A stretch of 64,000 bases of DNA from Onthophagus taurus (Eukaryota; Arthropoda; Insecta; Coleoptera; Scarabaeidae), in NCBI RefSeq assembly GCF_036711975.1, contig NC_091973.1:6510001-6574000 (forward strand). Reading direction: 5' to 3'. Made by a program: the position numbers and the translations under genes. The notes below the pieces were generated by a model. It did not search any database. It was not told where the DNA came from and worked only from the letters and a program-made list of their open reading frames with translations. This document shows positions 11,101-22,599 of the stretch, in pieces (the stretch's first letter is position 1; each line of letters begins with the position of its first letter).

Positions 11101-14100
11101 TTTGACGCTAACAGTCAAACCGCGCTCCTCCGTTGTTATCGCCATAGCAGTCGACTGCGACGTGTAACGTCGGTATAAATGGGTAAAAAGAAAGGAGCTC
11201 GGGATCTGTCGGAATCCACGCAGAAAGTTATCATAGAGGGTGCTTGACAAGGACGCAGCTCGCCACGCAGTTTTCGCTTGCACAGTCAACGATTTCGTTT
11301 GTGCTGAAGACATGAAGGACACTCGGGAGCTTCGTGAAGAAGAAACGGACTGGTAGACCTCGAATCACCAACCGTCTACATCGACCATCAAGAGGAGGCT
11401 GAAGGATGCGGGACTCATTAGTCGAGAAAGAAACCACTCGTTTCAGCTAAGAACAGGAAGGCGCACCTCAACTGGATCCGGCAGCAGTTGTGGAGCGACG
11501 AAAGTAAGTTCCTGCTATTGGGAATGCATGGGCACTCGCTTCGATCCCAAGTACCTAGCATGGCGGTGGTTCCGTGAAGGTGTGGGGGTTCTTCAGCGCT
11601 GTTGGCACCGGCCTCCTGGTCCGCATTACGGATACCATAGACCACCACAAGCACAGGGACATTTCGGAGGCCCAAAATGGACACGCAAAAACGTAGGTCG
11701 AGGTTGGCTGTTCCAACAAGATAATAATCCCAAGCACACATCCAGGGACGTCGCCAACTGAGCTTTGGGGCCAACCTCGCCCCAAAGCTCTGGGACACAA
11801 TTTGACTTTCGCCGACGAGAAGTTCCAACAGTTGCAGGTGGAGTGGGCAAAGATTGACCATGCCACTATCGATGCGTTGATTGATTCCATGCCCCATAGG
11901 TGCCAGGCTGTGATCAACAGCCTGGGTTACCCAACCAAGTACTTGGTTGACTACTGTTGACCATTGTTATGTTGATATTCCTTGAGTTGTTATTTATTTT
12001 TGTTGACATCGCTTTTTACTATATTTTCGTATTTTAATATAAATATTTTTTTAATAACTCAAAGTTGAAATAGATTCTTCTACACAAGTCTATGTCATGT
12101 GAAATACATTAGAAAAACTATGGTGAAAAAATTGTCTGATTTCATAACACGTATACGACAATCACCTATTTTAAAGTGAAGTCGCATGAGACCAATGCAT
12201 ATTTTTGCAGGCGCTTGATATGGCCCACCCGTGGGTCATAATGTCTCAGGCGGATATTCTTTTGGATTGTGTACTTTTCTTACTTTTTGTAGTGTTATGC
12301 GTAGTAATAGATCTATTTATGTATTTTTGTAATAAAAACTTTAGCACAAATTAATGTTTTCTACACCCTCTGTTAAAGAGTAGTCAAACGTGCCTACAAC
12401 TATTTCAATTCGATAACCTTTAATTTCTTCGTTTATAATCGATCCAGATTATAACTTTTGAAACTTTTTGTAGTTTTTAGTTTACAGGTAAGTTACAAAC
12501 AATATTATTGCACATTAGTGTAAAATTAAAAATTTAATAGTTACCAATATAATTTAACCCCGGGGGTTAATTATTTATGGCGTTTTCAGTTATGGATGAC
12601 GATCTAAATAATTTGGATCAGTTTTTGTTGGATAGTGATTTAGAAGTCTTTGATTTTGCTTCCGATAGTGAGGATTTATTACCAAATGGTGGAATTTTAT
12701 CTAACTATAGTAGTGCAGATGATTCCGAGAAAGATGACGATAAGGGCGATGTATGGACAGCAAATGTTAAGGAAATGAACGACATGCCATTTGTGGATCG
12801 CGATTTTGGCTGGAGTGATCAGTGACATGGTTATCAACAGGACTGCATGTTCGTCGAATAAAGTGATGCCAGTAGGGTATGCAACCAACATTTACTTAAG
12901 CGCTCTTAATAAAATAGCATAATAAAACAAGTATGAGCAAATTGCTTCATGTGAATATCTAAAATGACATTATTAAAATGTTTTAAAATGTTATTATTAA
13001 AATATTATTCAAAAACATTATTTTCGTCGAAATTTTGAATTTGTTTGTAAACAGGTACTTTGTCATTTTGTCACTGACAAATGTACAGCAGGCCAGAAAA
13101 TTGCATAGTAGAAGGGAATTTTTGATATTTGCGCATTTATCAGCCCCGCAATAGCATTAACCTTGCCGTGTGGCCTGCCGCTTTTGCCTACAATGGGCAC
13201 TGTTGGTTGAATAACCTATTGGCATTACTCTTATACACGGGAACTATGCTTAACGCTCAGTCCAGTTAATAATCATGTCACTGGGAGTGATGAAGTGGTG
13301 ATGGTTTCAACCCCGCTTGAACATTATTCACTGTTTGTGAATGAAATTTTGCACCATGTTGTCATTGAAACCGTTATGGCAACCAAACATCTCAAACTTG
13401 GAAGGACATTGACAAGGCTGAACTAAAGATATTCGTCGGTTTGTGTAGCCCGAGTTGCGTAGTTATTGGTGTAAATCTGGAAATTTTGCTGAGGTGACAA
13501 TTTGTGCCAAGTATATGACGAGGTCTCAATTTGAGAATATTCTTGGTAATATTCATTTGAATGACAACAATCAAAATACAAATCAGGACAGACTTTACAA
13601 GATCAGACCATTGATCGATATATTCAACACAGTCAGTGGTCGTTTATTTCGTCCATCACGTAATGTTTGTATTGACGAATCTCTTGTGCCATTCCGTGGA
13701 AGGGTAGTATTCCGGAAATATATCCCCAACAAGAGACACTGGTACGGTATCCAGCTGTTCTGAAGGATGTTACACTTGGCGAATTCAGGTGTATGCTGGA
13801 AAGGATCCTACTAGACAAGGATCAGTAGCAGAATCTGTTGTACTAAATTTGAATTTGGCTGAGAAGATCGCTCACCAAACATGGTAGGAACAATGAGAAG
13901 AACCAACAGAGTAGGTTTACCAAAAGAATTTGAAGCGAGGAGAAATGGTCGCCATGCAAAACAAGAAAGGTGTAATGATCCTCAGATGGAAAGATAAACA
14001 GGAGCTGTTCATGCTGTCCACGATGCATGATGATTCGAGGGCGACAACGAACAAGCCAACATATTCGTGGATACAAGTGACCAAATGGCCAGTTACACTC

Positions 14101-17100
14101 CCTTTGTCCGCCGAACGTGTAAATGGTATGTTCGTGTTTTCTTTCACCATCTCACGCAAACGGCATTAGTTAATTCCCGGAAATTGTATTGTGGAAAAAA
14201 AGGGAAAATTAGCTTCACAAAATTCAAAATTTTGATAGTCAGAGAGCTGCTTCCTCAAAATTAACCATCTCAACCATCTCCCCACTGTTTTAAGTAGCTG
14301 GTCCTGCAAGAACTTCAAGGAAAAGATGTATTGGATGTTATCAGGACTTGGCTAAGACAGGCAAGTATGAAAAAATCTCAACACAAGATGCAAGAAATGT
14401 CAAAAAAGCTTTTGTTTAGATTGTTTTGGTGCACAACTTAACCGGTGTAGGAAATGAATAAAATGATTATTAATAAAATAAATTTAGATATAATAATTTT
14501 TTTCAACTAAATCGATAAATTCAAAATATCTTATAAAACTAAAAACATTTTTTTTGCTCATTTCTGTAGGACATTCATCTATCACAAATGATTATAAAAC
14601 GAGAAAAAAAATCACCCAAAAAGTAGCGCGATATGTCACTATCGTCTTTATTGTCTCTCATTGACAAACACTCATGACTCACCGGTGGGTCATATTGTCG
14701 TATCCGTGTTAAAGACGTACGGCTAAACCCGATAGTTTCTAGCTCTAGGTCTAGTGTTAGTTCTAGTTTTACACTAACACTATCACTAGAACAAAGACAA
14801 GACGTAGAACTAGAATCATTCATTAGATTTAGCCGCACGTCTCTCAAGACGGCTAAACCCGAATGATTCTAGTTTTCGGTCTAGTGTTAAGTAGTTCTTG
14901 TTTTGCACTACAACTAACAAAAGATCTGGAACTAGAATCATTCGGGTTTAGACGTCTTGAGAGACGTGCGGTTAAACCCGAATGATTCTAGTTCTAGATC
15001 TTGTGTTAGTTCTACTGCAAAACAAGAACTAACACCAGACCTAGAACTAGAAACATTCGGGTTTAGCCGTCTGGAGAGACGTGCGGATAAACCCGAATGA
15101 TTCTAGTTTTCGGTCTAGTGTTAAGTAGGGTAAACGCACCAGTGTTTGACCTGTTAAGGATTTTTTAATGTCAGTGTTTGACCTAGCCATATTATTTCTC
15201 TTGTAGATCCCTCTGCCTTTACATAAAATGATCAAAATATGATCAAATACACATCTGATTCATTTAAAGTTACTTACCCTACATATAAAATATAACATCA
15301 TGAAGTAATATTTTTTTAAAATTAAAAAGGAAACCAGTATTTCGCATTTAGTGTTTGACCACTTTGCTTACATTACTTGACCAATAATATCTAGTCTTTG
15401 ACCTTAAAACCGTCAATGTTTGACCGACACTTAATAATTATATTAAGAATATTCATTTTCATTATTTTTTCATACTATTTTGTTCACAAAAAAATGTTTA
15501 TATTTTTTGACTCTTTAAGAACATCTTTTAAAAATGGAGCAAATTTTGAGATCTCCAACTTGGTTTTTGAGACAGGAAAACCCCTATCTGCTAAATGAAA
15601 CAACCATTCAACTAGCAGTTTTTCTTTATCAGAATTTTAAAATGCTGGTGGGCCCATTTTCCTCTGCACTGGTGTGTTTTTCCTTTTTCTTTATAAATAA
15701 GATGTTACTTTGGAACGTTAAACATCTTGGCTGCTTTTTCATAAGAAGCCCCTACTTCTTACATCGAAAGTCTTTTGAAGATCTTCTTCACTATTTTTAA
15801 TCTTAGGCTTCGTTATCATATTGGTACTGAAGAAATGTTAACCTGATTCATATTTACTAAATTTTCCATATAGATTTTCGATTTTTTGATAATTTTTGAC
15901 TCATTACTGCTTAAGTGCGGTCAATTACTTTTATTGTTATAAAAAAGGTTTAAAAAATAGAAAAGAATCAAACATTTACACTTATATTTATATTACGTTT
16001 AAATATTTATAACATTTAAAATCGGTTAAAAACTCAGTTTTGAGTGTGTCCTATAAATGACCAAAAGAGGAACCAGTAATTGACCGCATATTTAAACTGA
16101 TTGTATCTCACTTTTAAAGTATAAAAGTTTTGGTCAAATACTAAACAACTTAAACGGGAAGATATAAGTTTTAAAAGCAGGTATTACACATTTTTCCATT
16201 TTAGTAATCAAATATAAATCCTTGTGAGATTATAAAACAACCAATTCGTTTAGTAATTGACCGTTTGGTCAAACACTAATTTTTAATTAAATTTAGAACT
16301 ACCAGTCTTGACCGGCGTTATTTCAACAAACAATTAATTAAAGCGGTATTTTTTTAATATAACCAATAGAAAACATTATTAGATCACTGGCAAACAAAAA
16401 AAAAACATCATACATGCAAGTACGGCTGAATAGTACTACCCTGTTTGGGCGAATTTCTAAACATAAAAATTACGCTTTTTAGCACGATGCGAATAGGCCG
16501 GCAGTTAGCGCGAAATTAAACAACAAAAACTTAAGAACGGTATGGTTGTGGACTTTTTGTGTACTAGGGGGTCAAGAGGAGACTGGTGGCTATTTATGGA
16601 TATATTTATATTTTTTTAGATATTCCTTGGATCCTTATTTTTCACATTTTTTTACAAAAACGGTCAAACACTGACCAACGGTCAATTACTGGCGTTTTAC
16701 CCTAGTTCTTGTTTTGCACTAGAACTAACACAAGACCTAGAACTAGAATCATTTGGGTTTAGCCGTCTTGAGAGACGTGCGGCTAAATCCGAATGATTCT
16801 AGTTCTAGATCTAGTGTTAGTTCTATTTTTGCACTGGAACTAACACAAGATCTAAAACTAGAATCATTCGAGTTTAGCCGTCTTGAGAGACGTGCGGCTA
16901 AACCCGAATGATTCTAGTTTTAGATCTTGTGTTAGTTCCAGTGCAAAAATAGAACTAACACTAGATCTAGAACTAGAATCATTCGGATTTAGCCGCACGT
17001 CTCTCAAGACGGCTAAACCCAAATGATTCTAGTTTTCGGTCTAGTGTTAAGTAGTTCTTGTTTGGCACTAGAATTAACACAAGACCTAGAATTAGAACTA

Positions 17101-17553
17101 GAATCATTCGGATTTAGCCGTCTTGAGAGACGTGGGGCTAAATCCGAATATTTCTAGTTTTCACTCTAGTGTTAGTTCTAATTTTAACACAGAGTCTATT
17201 GACACGCAGTCTATCTAACGACAGGTAGTTGGTCGTTATGCATGGAAAAGCACTTTTTTTTATTTTTAACATATTTTTTTGAATCATTTCACATTGATTA
17301 AAAAAAAATCGTCGATTTTTAAGCCACTTTATGATTCTCAAACTTGTTCATAAAAATTAATAAAAACTATTTTTACCCCTCCGCCTCTTCGTTTACCAAA
17401 TCGTCCTGGACCACCACGTCTTGGACCTCTTTCCCCAAAATGTTGTTGCTGTTGTTGGGGGCCATCATTGTCGCCATTAGTATTATGCGAGGAAGATTCT
17501 TCCGGGTGGTTATCGTTCGAACTTTCAACTTTAACCGAATCGATTTCCGCCAT
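8114..17553 (-). CDS. nonA: NonA / DBHS-family RNA-binding protein
   Basis: DBHS proteins (NonA in flies, NONO/SFPQ in vertebrates) are nuclear RNA-binding dimers of paraspeckles and splicing complexes. Exon 1 (17553-17377, 59 codons) gives a Gln-rich then Arg/Gly-rich tail. Exon 2 (9277-8114) joins in phase 0 and carries RRM1 (about residues 120-190; RLYIGNI and CFGFIRIDY), RRM2 (about 193-270; LTIKVKNL), the NOPS segment (about 272-325) and a long charged coiled coil ending near 445. The 8.1-kb intron is nearly all transposon. After the codons for FNQ a donor (GTAATT) at 8113 opens a possible 49-nt intron to an acceptor at 8065, giving a short alternative C-terminus; reading through instead stays open to 8015. 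The true 3' end is unresolved. The identity is firm; orthology to nonA rather than a paralogue is inferred. Confidence 0.85.
9405..10455. repeat. Tandem satellite, about 350-bp dimer of two ~175-bp halves
   Basis: Three copies of an alternating pair: half A with CAAAACGGCTTTTTGCATTA (starts near 9438, 9781, 10144) and half B with AAAACGGGTTGGTTCATT in between. Both halves share AAGTGATTTTTCAAAACGG / AAGTTATTTTTCAAAACGG and a CATATTCCAAGAA or CCTTCAAGAAATTAA segment, so the 350-bp unit is a diverged dimer. The same satellite occurs at 36600-37440 and, inverted, at 47985-48484. Confidence 0.85.
10915..11174. mobile_element. Fold-back MITE with ~85-bp arms
   Basis: Two long arms, 10917-11005 and 11088-11173, are near-exact inverted copies: GGTTACACGTAGCA with TCGACTGCGATGGC on the left, and GCCATAGCAGTCGACTGCG with ACGTGTAACG on the right. 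It ends five bases before the start codon of the Tc1-like relic at 11179. There is no coding capacity. Confidence 0.75.
11179..11961 (+). pseudogene. Tc1-like transposase relic
   Basis: Plus-strand residues follow the Tc1 transposase order with many stops and frameshifts: MGKKKGARDLSESTQKVII at the start, WSDESKFLL (first catalytic Asp region), GWLFQQDNNPKHTSRDV (second Asp region), and a C-terminal DSMPHRCQAVI segment followed by a stop near 11959. The third catalytic region is damaged. The element ends are not clear. Confidence 0.8.
12148..14708 (+). mobile_element. piggyBac-like transposon with decayed transposase
   Basis: The left end reads CACGTATACGACAATCACC after ATAA (12144-12147). 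The right end, reverse-complemented, reads CACGGATACGACAATATGACC after a TTAA (14709-14712). A TTAA target and matched TIRs are the piggyBac signature. Inside, an acidic N-terminus starts at 12577 (DDDLNNLDQFLLDSDLE), the DDE core appears at 13455-13763 (IRPLIDIFN, CIDESLVPFRGR, YIPNKRHWYGI), and C-terminal pieces at 13930-14264 (LRWKDKQELFMLSTMHDD, SDQMASYTP, LVNSRKLY). Frameshifts break it. Near-repeats CACCCGTGGGTCATAATGTC (12225) and CACCGGTGGGTCATATTGTC (14678) lie close to the two ends in direct orientation. Confidence 0.85.
14713..17187. repeat. Palindromic 115-bp tandem array 1, split by a pogo insertion
   Basis: Array sequence occupies 14713-15127 and 16703-17187, about 900 bp without the insertion. 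Each unit alternates two dyads, one centred on CGTCTTGAGAGACG and one on a TTTTGCA-type loop between GTTAGTTCTA and TAGAACTAAC arms, so both strands read almost alike. The arms can still be told apart (GAATGTTTCTAG against GAATGATTCTAG; CTAGTGTTAG against CTTGTGTTAG). Some units are flipped, for instance near 14830 and 16990. Confidence 0.85.
15128..16702. mobile_element. pogo-like (Tc1/mariner) element, deleted copy
   Basis: It is flanked by TA on both sides; removing it rejoins an intact array sequence (GTTAAG-TA-GTTCTTG). Ends are GGGTAAACGCACCAGTGTTT and, reverse-complemented, GGGTAAAACGCCAGTAATTG. The minus strand of 15530-15830 encodes a decayed pogo/CENP-B type helix-turn-helix: EEDLQKTF, YEKAAKMFNVPK, NTPVQRKMGPP and EKLLVEWLFHLADRGFPVSK. 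The catalytic domain is absent. About a dozen or more copies of TTTGACC / GGTCAAA words cluster toward both ends. Confidence 0.8.
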
Positions 17554-17899
17554 CAGAATTATTTTAATCGTTTGATTTTAACTTCTATAACCCGAAACTA
17601 ATCGAAGCTGATGAGAAAGTAACTTCGCGTTTAACTGACTTACACACGGCGTGAAGAAGTGTAGAAATGGCGATTTTCAGTGCTGCCAACTACTAAAAAA
17701 AAATTTTTGTATTGACATATTTTGATTATTTTTTTTTTATTTATAAAAAAACTGCTTTATTTAGTTACAACATTAATTTTATTAGATTTAAATAACGGCT
17801 TAGGTAAAATCTCACTGTGTTATTAAAATTGTCTGAACTATATTAAAATAAAAGCGCATTAAATATCACAAATGATGATAATAATAATATATATTACAC

Positions 17900-19089
17900 T
17901 TATTGACTATCATAATGAAATCTTAAAATAGCTCTCCCTTGTATTTCAGATTGTGAAAGTTTTTTAACAACAATGGAAGCTGCATCTGCTGGAAATTCAG
18001 TATGAGATGGTGGAATTATCTAAAAAATGGTTTTAAATAGAAACAAATTAAAAAATGATTATTAAACAATTACATCATGTCTTGCAACAGTTTGTATCAA
18101 ATCTTTTAATTGAGATAATGTTCCATCATCAATGGGGCAAACAAACAGTTGGTCCTCTTTTAAAATCTTCCAAAATTTTGGTAATAAACTTTCTGCAACT
18201 TCATGTGTTACATAAACCACCCCTCTTCTGTTTAAGCATTGCAAGGATCTAAGTAAAGATCTGGATGTTGTGCCAAAATCGATTACCACATCCACTAATC
18301 CATTACAAGCATTTAATGTTCGTTCATGTAAAACTTCCTCAAATATTTCTTCATTCCATTGCACTAAATTAACCCTAAAAAATAGAAAATATTAAATTAA
18401 GAGATGTTTTGAAGTATTCCACAACCTTACTTTTTAAGCTCATTAAGATAGAACCCCTCATCATTCAAACAAGCAACTGTTATTTGTATTTTATCTTTAT
18501 ATTCTGGACTTTTAAAATAATATTCCGCAATTTTAACCGCCCATAAAGCTAACCCACCAGTTCCAACAATCAAAACTTTAAAAACCCTTCCTGATTTACT
18601 TCTTTCATGTTCATCATAATGTTCCTTAACTTTAAGAATAGCATTTTTTGCTAAAAGAGCGCCTGTAGGGAGCATTGCAGCAACACTTAATGACATTGAA
18701 TTAGGAATTGGAATTAAATATTTCAAGTCAGGAACAACCATAAATTCTGGATAACCATTAGGAACATCTTCATAAGGATACACAACCACTCTTGACCCAA
18801 TTTGAATCTCTGGGTTTGAAGATTCTGAACCTAAAGCTTCCACAATTCCTGATACTTCGTATCCAGGAAACAAAGCCCCATCTCGAAATCCACAGCAAGT
18901 TATTGGGGATTCTGGTGTGTTAATTAAAGAAGGCGTTTTTTGCATGCGATAACAAGCACCTGCACAAATCACTTTTATTAATGCCCCATTTGGTGGTATT
19001 TCTGGCACTTGAACTGTTGTGTTAAAAACACATTCCTGTGTGACAACACCAGGTGATTCAATCGAAAGTTGTTTACACAATTTATTCAT
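17900..19089 (-). CDS. Medium-chain dehydrogenase/reductase-like protein
   Basis: Three exons, 19089-18431, 18374-18074 and 18019-17900, with introns of 56 and 54 nt and consistent phases, give 359 residues. It belongs to the MDR superfamily: a GroES-like N-terminal domain (about 1-140; FPGYEVSGIVEALG and IGSRVVVYP) and a Rossmann domain with the cofactor loop VLIVGTGGLA (about residue 185). The position of the zinc-binding His in the usual PGHE motif is Tyr, and CAGACYR replaces the usual zinc-ligand context, so it is probably not a zinc alcohol dehydrogenase. The substrate is unknown. It lies head-to-tail upstream of nonA, whose start is 347 bp beyond its stop codon. A complete, apparently intact gene. 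Confidence 0.85.
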
Positions 19090-19803
19090 TTTCTGAAAAA
19101 AATTTTTTTTAATAAATACATTTAATTAGAAAAACAAGAAACTTACGTTATATCACTTATTTGTAAATGAAACCTATAACCGATATTTTACAGTATCTTT
19201 ATAGATTGCGATTTAAAACGCACCGTGAGATGAACTGACAATCACCCGTTGTATAGCTGATCGTAACAAAAAAACGATTTATTATTCAGCCTTCTCTAAA
19301 TAGCAAAAGATAACGATCCCATTGTTGTAAAACGTAAACAACAACGAACTGTGACCTCTCATTATACTTCCGGAGTACGCGTGATGAAAATGAAAACAAC
19401 AGAAATTATTTATTTATTACAGAAAAACACCACTTTGTAGATAAAATTATCTATAAATATATTTATAAACACAACAAACAAAGCATGCAGAATATGTCAA
19501 CGTCATTATCCCGTGTAAACATTCAATTAAGAAAACAGAAAAAATGCGAATTAATACGAAGAAGTTAAAAATTAAAGATGATGACAACCTTAGTTGTTTA
19601 AATAAAATATGATTCATCTAATTACTTGAGTTTAACCTTGAGTTATTTAAAATCTACATCAATCATTTATTTTGTAAATTAAAAAATTTTATACATTTTT
19701 AGATTTACCCAAAATTTCGTTTCATTAAAAAAATAATTTAAACCTTAGATCTATTTTATTTGTTATCTACTTTAATGCAATAAAACACTCGAGATAAGAT
19801 ATA
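19090..19803. other. 5' flank of the dehydrogenase gene
   Basis: AT-rich sequence upstream of the minus-strand start at 19089. It should contain the promoter and any non-coding first exon, but I see no decisive TATA or initiator. No other gene is present. It ends at the TA flanking a Tc1-type end at 19804. Confidence 0.35.
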
Positions 19804-20185
19804 CAGTCAGTACCAAAAGTCATCGTACATCAACGATTTATATCATAATAATGCCTTTATTAACCCTTACAATTAATTTACAAGTCTAAGTAAAAAAAAA
19901 TAAAATACAAAAACGTAATAATAATAAAAAATGAGTATAATTTGAAGAAAAAATGATAAAACGAAAAGAAACTAAAACTTTATTGATATAAACAAATTTA
20001 CTTTAATAATAAGAAGAAATGTTACAAGTGAATTACAAAAATTATTAAAATTTATAACAAAAATTATACAGAAAAGTACAAAATTACTTGTAATTTAATA
20101 CTTGATTACTTTATAATTAAATTACAAAAACTTTGTAAACATAGGCCAATCTCATTATTAATATGTAATATAATAATGTTTATCT

Positions 20186-20975
20186 ACAACTATTGAAGTA
20201 TCTATTCGTTATACATTTAATTTTTGACGGGTAATGACACGCATTACCCATGACTGACAAAGTGTTGAATAATGAAGCCATTATTCCACAGTTCTGACAG
20301 CCTACTAATCAAAAAATAAAACATTAACAGAAATGACAGCTTTCTTATATTGAGGTTATGTCTGAAATGTCTATCAAGTTTATTTTTTTTCCTTTTTTTG
20401 ATTTTTTTTTTCAAAATTAAATAGTTGTAGATAAAGTATAGTATTCAACTTGCGTATAATGGATTTTGTCCACGACTACCTTATAATATATACCTTATGA
20501 ATGAGTTTTCTAAAACAAAATGGTAGTCATTTTTCACGGAGTGAATAATAGCGGTGAATAATAATCATTATCCACGGGTAGCCATCTAGATCAGACTAAT
20601 AATAATTATTTGAAACGTTAAAAGTTCAAAAAACGTGAATTTAATTCAATATTTTAGGAGTTTTTAAATGTTTGACATTAAAAAAACCTAAACAAATTCC
20701 TTTTTTCGTATGATTTAAGCATAAATTAATTAATTTTCGTAAAGAAAACGACGTTTTATAAAACTGACATTTAATTTTGACAAATTGTTAACAAACCTTT
20801 ATTCAAAAATTAATTTATGGAATCAATTTCAATAGTCATGACAAAGTATAGTATTCTACTCGCATATAATGAGCTATTATTCACTCAGGTTAATTATGCC
20901 ACTCGTTACACTCGTGACATAAACTTAACCTTTGTGAATAATAGCCCTCATTATATGCTCATATAATAATATACT
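20186..20975. mobile_element. Modular inverted-repeat element, copy 2 (order A-C-B inverted)
   Basis: Block A (20186-20299) and block C (20312-20464) match copy 1 in direct orientation. Block B (20465-20975) matches 6063-6593 in reverse complement, for example CTACCTTATAATATATACC here against GGTATATATTATAAGGTAG at 6567. Copy 1 places B between A and C. Confidence 0.7.
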
Positions 20976-21015
20976 ATTATTTGTCGCAAAGAAATGTCCG
21001 TACAATAGTCAACAA

Positions 21016-22560
21016 TACAAAAAAATAATAATAATATTCGATAAAAAATGCAATTTAAGTATTCCTCTATTGAGTAAAAGGAGTATTGTAGTAACAATCG
21101 CTTCACTTCCTCTGAAGATGGGCAACGGCAACTCAGAATAGCCTGGTGGCAATTCATTATATAATTTTATGCACATATAATTAGTGCTTTGTTGTGCTCT
21201 TCTGATGCGGTGATCCTGTTCTTCTGCCTAGTGTCATGTTGGTGCATATCACTATGAGATGAATATCTCATTTTGTTCTTATGAAGAATTAATATTTGCA
21301 TCGTTTTAAATATGCTTCTGCAGCTATCTCGTGGTCCTGCACACGCCAAAGCTCTAAGGGCTTCCTTTTGCTGGATTAAGAGTATATTGATAGAGCCATA
21401 TTGAAGTATGGAATTAAAGTGACTAAAGTAAGCGGTTCTAGCAGCTTCATGCGTTGAGATAATCCTTGTTCTTCTCATGAGGTAGGTTGCTGTGGCTAAC
21501 ATTTTTGTAACGTATTCTATATGTGAATTCCATTTCAGGTGGGAATCTATGTTAAGACCAAGGAATTTAGTCGTATGAGTGATTGCGTCTTTTTTTCATT
21601 CAGTCTTAGCTTATTGCTGACGAACCACTCTTTCGCTTCCAGCTCAACTTTTTCGGACCTTCCGAAGAGTTCCTGGCTGTCTCTAAATGTCACCAACAGC
21701 GAAGTATCATCAGCGAAAAGGCACGTCAAATCAGCTGTCAAGTTTTGTGGTAGGTCATTGATATAGATCAGGAACAAAACCGGGCCAAGAACAGATTCCT
21801 GTGGGACTGTCTGCCCTATCTGTCTTCTTGCCGAGAATCTTCGTTTCCAGTAAACCATTTGTGTTCTATCCTGGAGAAATGTCTTGAAGAGTGAAAGTGA
21901 AGTACCCCCAAAGTGAATCTGGTGGTCGACGCAATAAAAAGCCTTTGTTAGATCGCAGCATTTGAAGAAAGTGAATCAGTTGCTTCTTTATGACTCGTTC
22001 AAAGACCTTGGATAGTGTTGCTTGTATTGCTTTGTCACCACTCTTGAAAAGTGGCACTACCTTTGAAACTTTAAATTCTTCTGGGTTAATTCCATATGAC
22101 ATGCATTGATTGATAGCACCTCTATCAAATCTACTGGTGTGAGGAAAATAGAACTCGCGACCGACCTGCTTCTCTTCACGAAAATTTCCGGACAGAGCAC
22201 AGGTTCAGAGTGCATCTGGTGCCAATCTCACAAAAATAATTATTAAAGTCATCCGGAGTTGGACCGTTATAGTCACAACATATAATAATACAACTGGTGT
22301 CTAATTTCTTTTGGTAGAATTCGTTTCTAAATGGCCTTAGAACGATTGTCGCTATTTTGTATAAAGTTGGAAAGAGTTATAGCTTTTTGTTGTTGAATTG
22401 CTTGCTTGTATTCTAATTTGTATCGCTTGTAAATTTCCATGTGTTCAGGCAAGTTCATAACTATTGCCAGAGTGCGCAATATATCCAATATTCTCTTTTT
22501 ATTCTGCAGTTCCGGAGGAAAATTCATTTGATAACGTCTTTTGAGCATCTAAACGGCTTC
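21016..22560 (-). pseudogene. Non-LTR retrotransposon RT relic
   Basis: Minus-strand pieces in order: a pre-RT linker (22548-22327), RT fingers (22102-21866; VVPLFKSGDK, LSKVFERVI), the palm with SVLGPVLFLIYINDLP and LFADD (21858-21547), and the thumb/C-terminus with RDSCRSIFK (21502-21167), ending with LLLQYSFYSIEEYL. The 3' end has an ATA-repeat tail near 21020. Several frame breaks. It lies within the Tc1 shell. Confidence 0.8.
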
Positions 22561-22599
22561 TATGAGACATGTATTAATGACATGCGAATTCATATCTAA

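Larger units (their letters stand above)
9309..17349. mobile_element. Large composite TIR element, copy 1 (nonA intron)
   Basis: The left end (GGTATAATTCAAGAAT) and the reverse-complemented right end (GAACAAGTTTGAGAATC) are related inverted repeats. The similarity continues inward through a GCTTAAAAATC word to GAAATCACTCAAATAA (left) and GAAATGATTCAAAAAA (right). The same termini, the block at 10492-10544, the word at 10606-10625, the palindromic array and the tail after 17187 recur in the same order in the ari-2 intron. It sits 31 nt from exon 2 and 27 nt from exon 1. No transposase of its own is visible; the coding pieces inside belong to other families. Confidence 0.65.

Noticed and set aside
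11418..11917. Long minus-strand open frames across the Tc1 relic
   Set aside because: The plus strand matches Tc1 transposase in order; the minus frames are antisense shadows.
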